Assembly (NCBI GenBank): GCA_033807775.1
Contig: JAWVWS010001044.1
Location: 62,001-126,000, forward strand
Direction: 5' to 3'
Source: Saussurea involucrata
Taxonomy: Eukaryota; Streptophyta; Magnoliopsida; Asterales; Asteraceae
DNA: 64,000 nucleotides
Shown: in pieces, positions 63,725 to 64,000 of the stretch
Numbering within the stretch: position 1 is the stretch's first letter
Layout: each line of letters starts with the position of its first letter
Made by a program: the position numbers and the translations under genes
Notes under the pieces: generated by a model
Seen by the model: the letters and a program-made list of their open reading frames with translations, nothing else
Database searches by the model: none
What the model was told of the DNA's origin: nothing

Positions 63725-64000
63725 TCCTTTTGCAGGGCTGTCATGTGTGGTTTTTAGATTCAGGAGCTTCAAGACACATGACAGGTCAGAAGTCTTTTCT
63801 ATCAAACTTCACAGAAAAGGCTGGAGGAGCAGTAAACTTTGGAAACAATAGCAAAGGTCAAGTCAAAGGTTATGGGGATTTAACTAAAGGGGATCTAACT
63901 ATCCAAAAGGTTTTCTATGTTGAAGGATTACAACACAATCTTTTCAGCATAAGTCAGTTTTTAGACAGTCTTTGTCAAATTAAGTTTCAAATAACAGGTT
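63721..64000 (+). CDS. Copia Pol, protease portion (partial; -1 frame relative to gag, truncated by window end)
   Basis: The frame opens after a TAA at 63718-63720 and stays open to the edge (93 codons). It encodes HVWFLDSGASRHMTG, the copia aspartic-protease active site (D-S-G), followed by VNFGNNSKGQVKGYG and VFYVEGLQHNLFSISQF, the conserved downstream part of copia protease. Protease cleaves the Gag-Pol precursor. No ATG lies before the active site, so it is not independently translated. It is in the -1 frame relative to gag and overlaps the gag end by 4 nt (63721-63724). Either a frameshift, a splice, or a 1-nt deletion in this copy separates the two; see findings. Integrase, RT and RNase H should follow beyond 64000. 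Confidence 0.9.
   Translation, partial: MILLQGCHVWFLDSGASRHMTGQKSFLSNFTEKAGGAVNFGNNSKGQVKGYGDLTKGDLTIQKVFYVEGLQHNLFSISQFLDSLCQIKFQITG

Larger units (their letters stand above)
59925..64000 (+). mobile_element. Ty1/copia LTR retrotransposon, 5' part (runs off right edge)
   Basis: The order is 5' LTR, tRNA-Met primer-binding site, leader, gag with CCHC knuckle, then protease, which is the start of a copia polyprotein. Integrase, reverse transcriptase, RNase H, the polypurine tract and the 3' LTR lie outside the window, so the copia assignment rests on the UBN2-type Gag domain and the copia-style protease (W-x-L-D-S-G-A-S-x-H-M-T-G). The large coiled-coil Gag and repeated U3 palindromes are reminiscent of the Sirevirus lineage, but I would not assign a lineage without the RT domain. 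Confidence 0.93.

Noticed and set aside
63651..63735. 85-nt intron using the AAAG/GTACTA donor
   Set aside because: The donor looks better than the one at 63644, but joining it to the acceptor at 63735 gives a frame that does not encode protease.
63657..63851. Forward 64-codon frame over the gag/pol junction
   Set aside because: It lies in the third frame, overlaps both real frames and has no domain; protease is encoded in another frame.

Overview
The window reads as plant nuclear heterochromatin: one uninterrupted block of satellite DNA, into whose last visible monomer a Ty1/copia LTR retrotransposon has inserted. The plant assignment rests on the element itself. It has a primer-binding site matching the 3' end of plant initiator tRNA-Met, a copia-type Gag domain with a CCHC zinc knuckle, and a copia aspartic protease in the order gag-protease. 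The Gag N-terminus resembles copia families I associate with Asteraceae, but I hold that lineage guess loosely.

Positions 1-59924 are a head-to-tail satellite. Taking the ATCGAT (ClaI) site as the phase point, I counted 105 complete monomers plus a truncated 106th (59866-59924). The basic monomer is 569 bp. About two thirds is AT-rich, and a roughly 170-bp portion is rich in CG and built from TCGGG and TCGGGTTCATCGGG words. Other length classes (550-555, 560, 564, 574, 583 bp) arise mainly by gain or loss of a 5-bp and a 14-bp unit in that portion. The array is a patchwork of higher-order repeats: a 9-monomer block (3415-12517), trimers (17638-31226), a small dimer (36308-38583), a 1166-bp dimer of 583-bp monomers (43702-44867, 47144-52971, 54693-57020) with a nested tetramer, and a recent 4049-bp seven-monomer tandem duplication (unit 52972-57020, second copy starting at 57021). 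No gene is credible in this 60 kb; its short open frames are the same frame of the GC-rich portion recurring.

Positions 59925-64000 are the 5' part of the retrotransposon: a 466-bp LTR with a cluster of palindromes and a TATA box, a PBS, an untranslated leader without an ATG, a very long gag ORF (1041 aa from ATG 60599) and the start of pol (protease, DSG motif). Pol is in the -1 frame relative to gag and runs off the right edge. The gag stop and the pol frame overlap by only 4 nt, so Gag-Pol needs a frame change, a splice, or this copy is broken by a 1-nt deletion.

The most interesting signals are the nested, still readable history of unequal exchange in the satellite, the CG-transition character of many variant-defining bases, and the gag/pol junction, which looks like a 3' splice site and could be joined in frame by a 92-nt intron.
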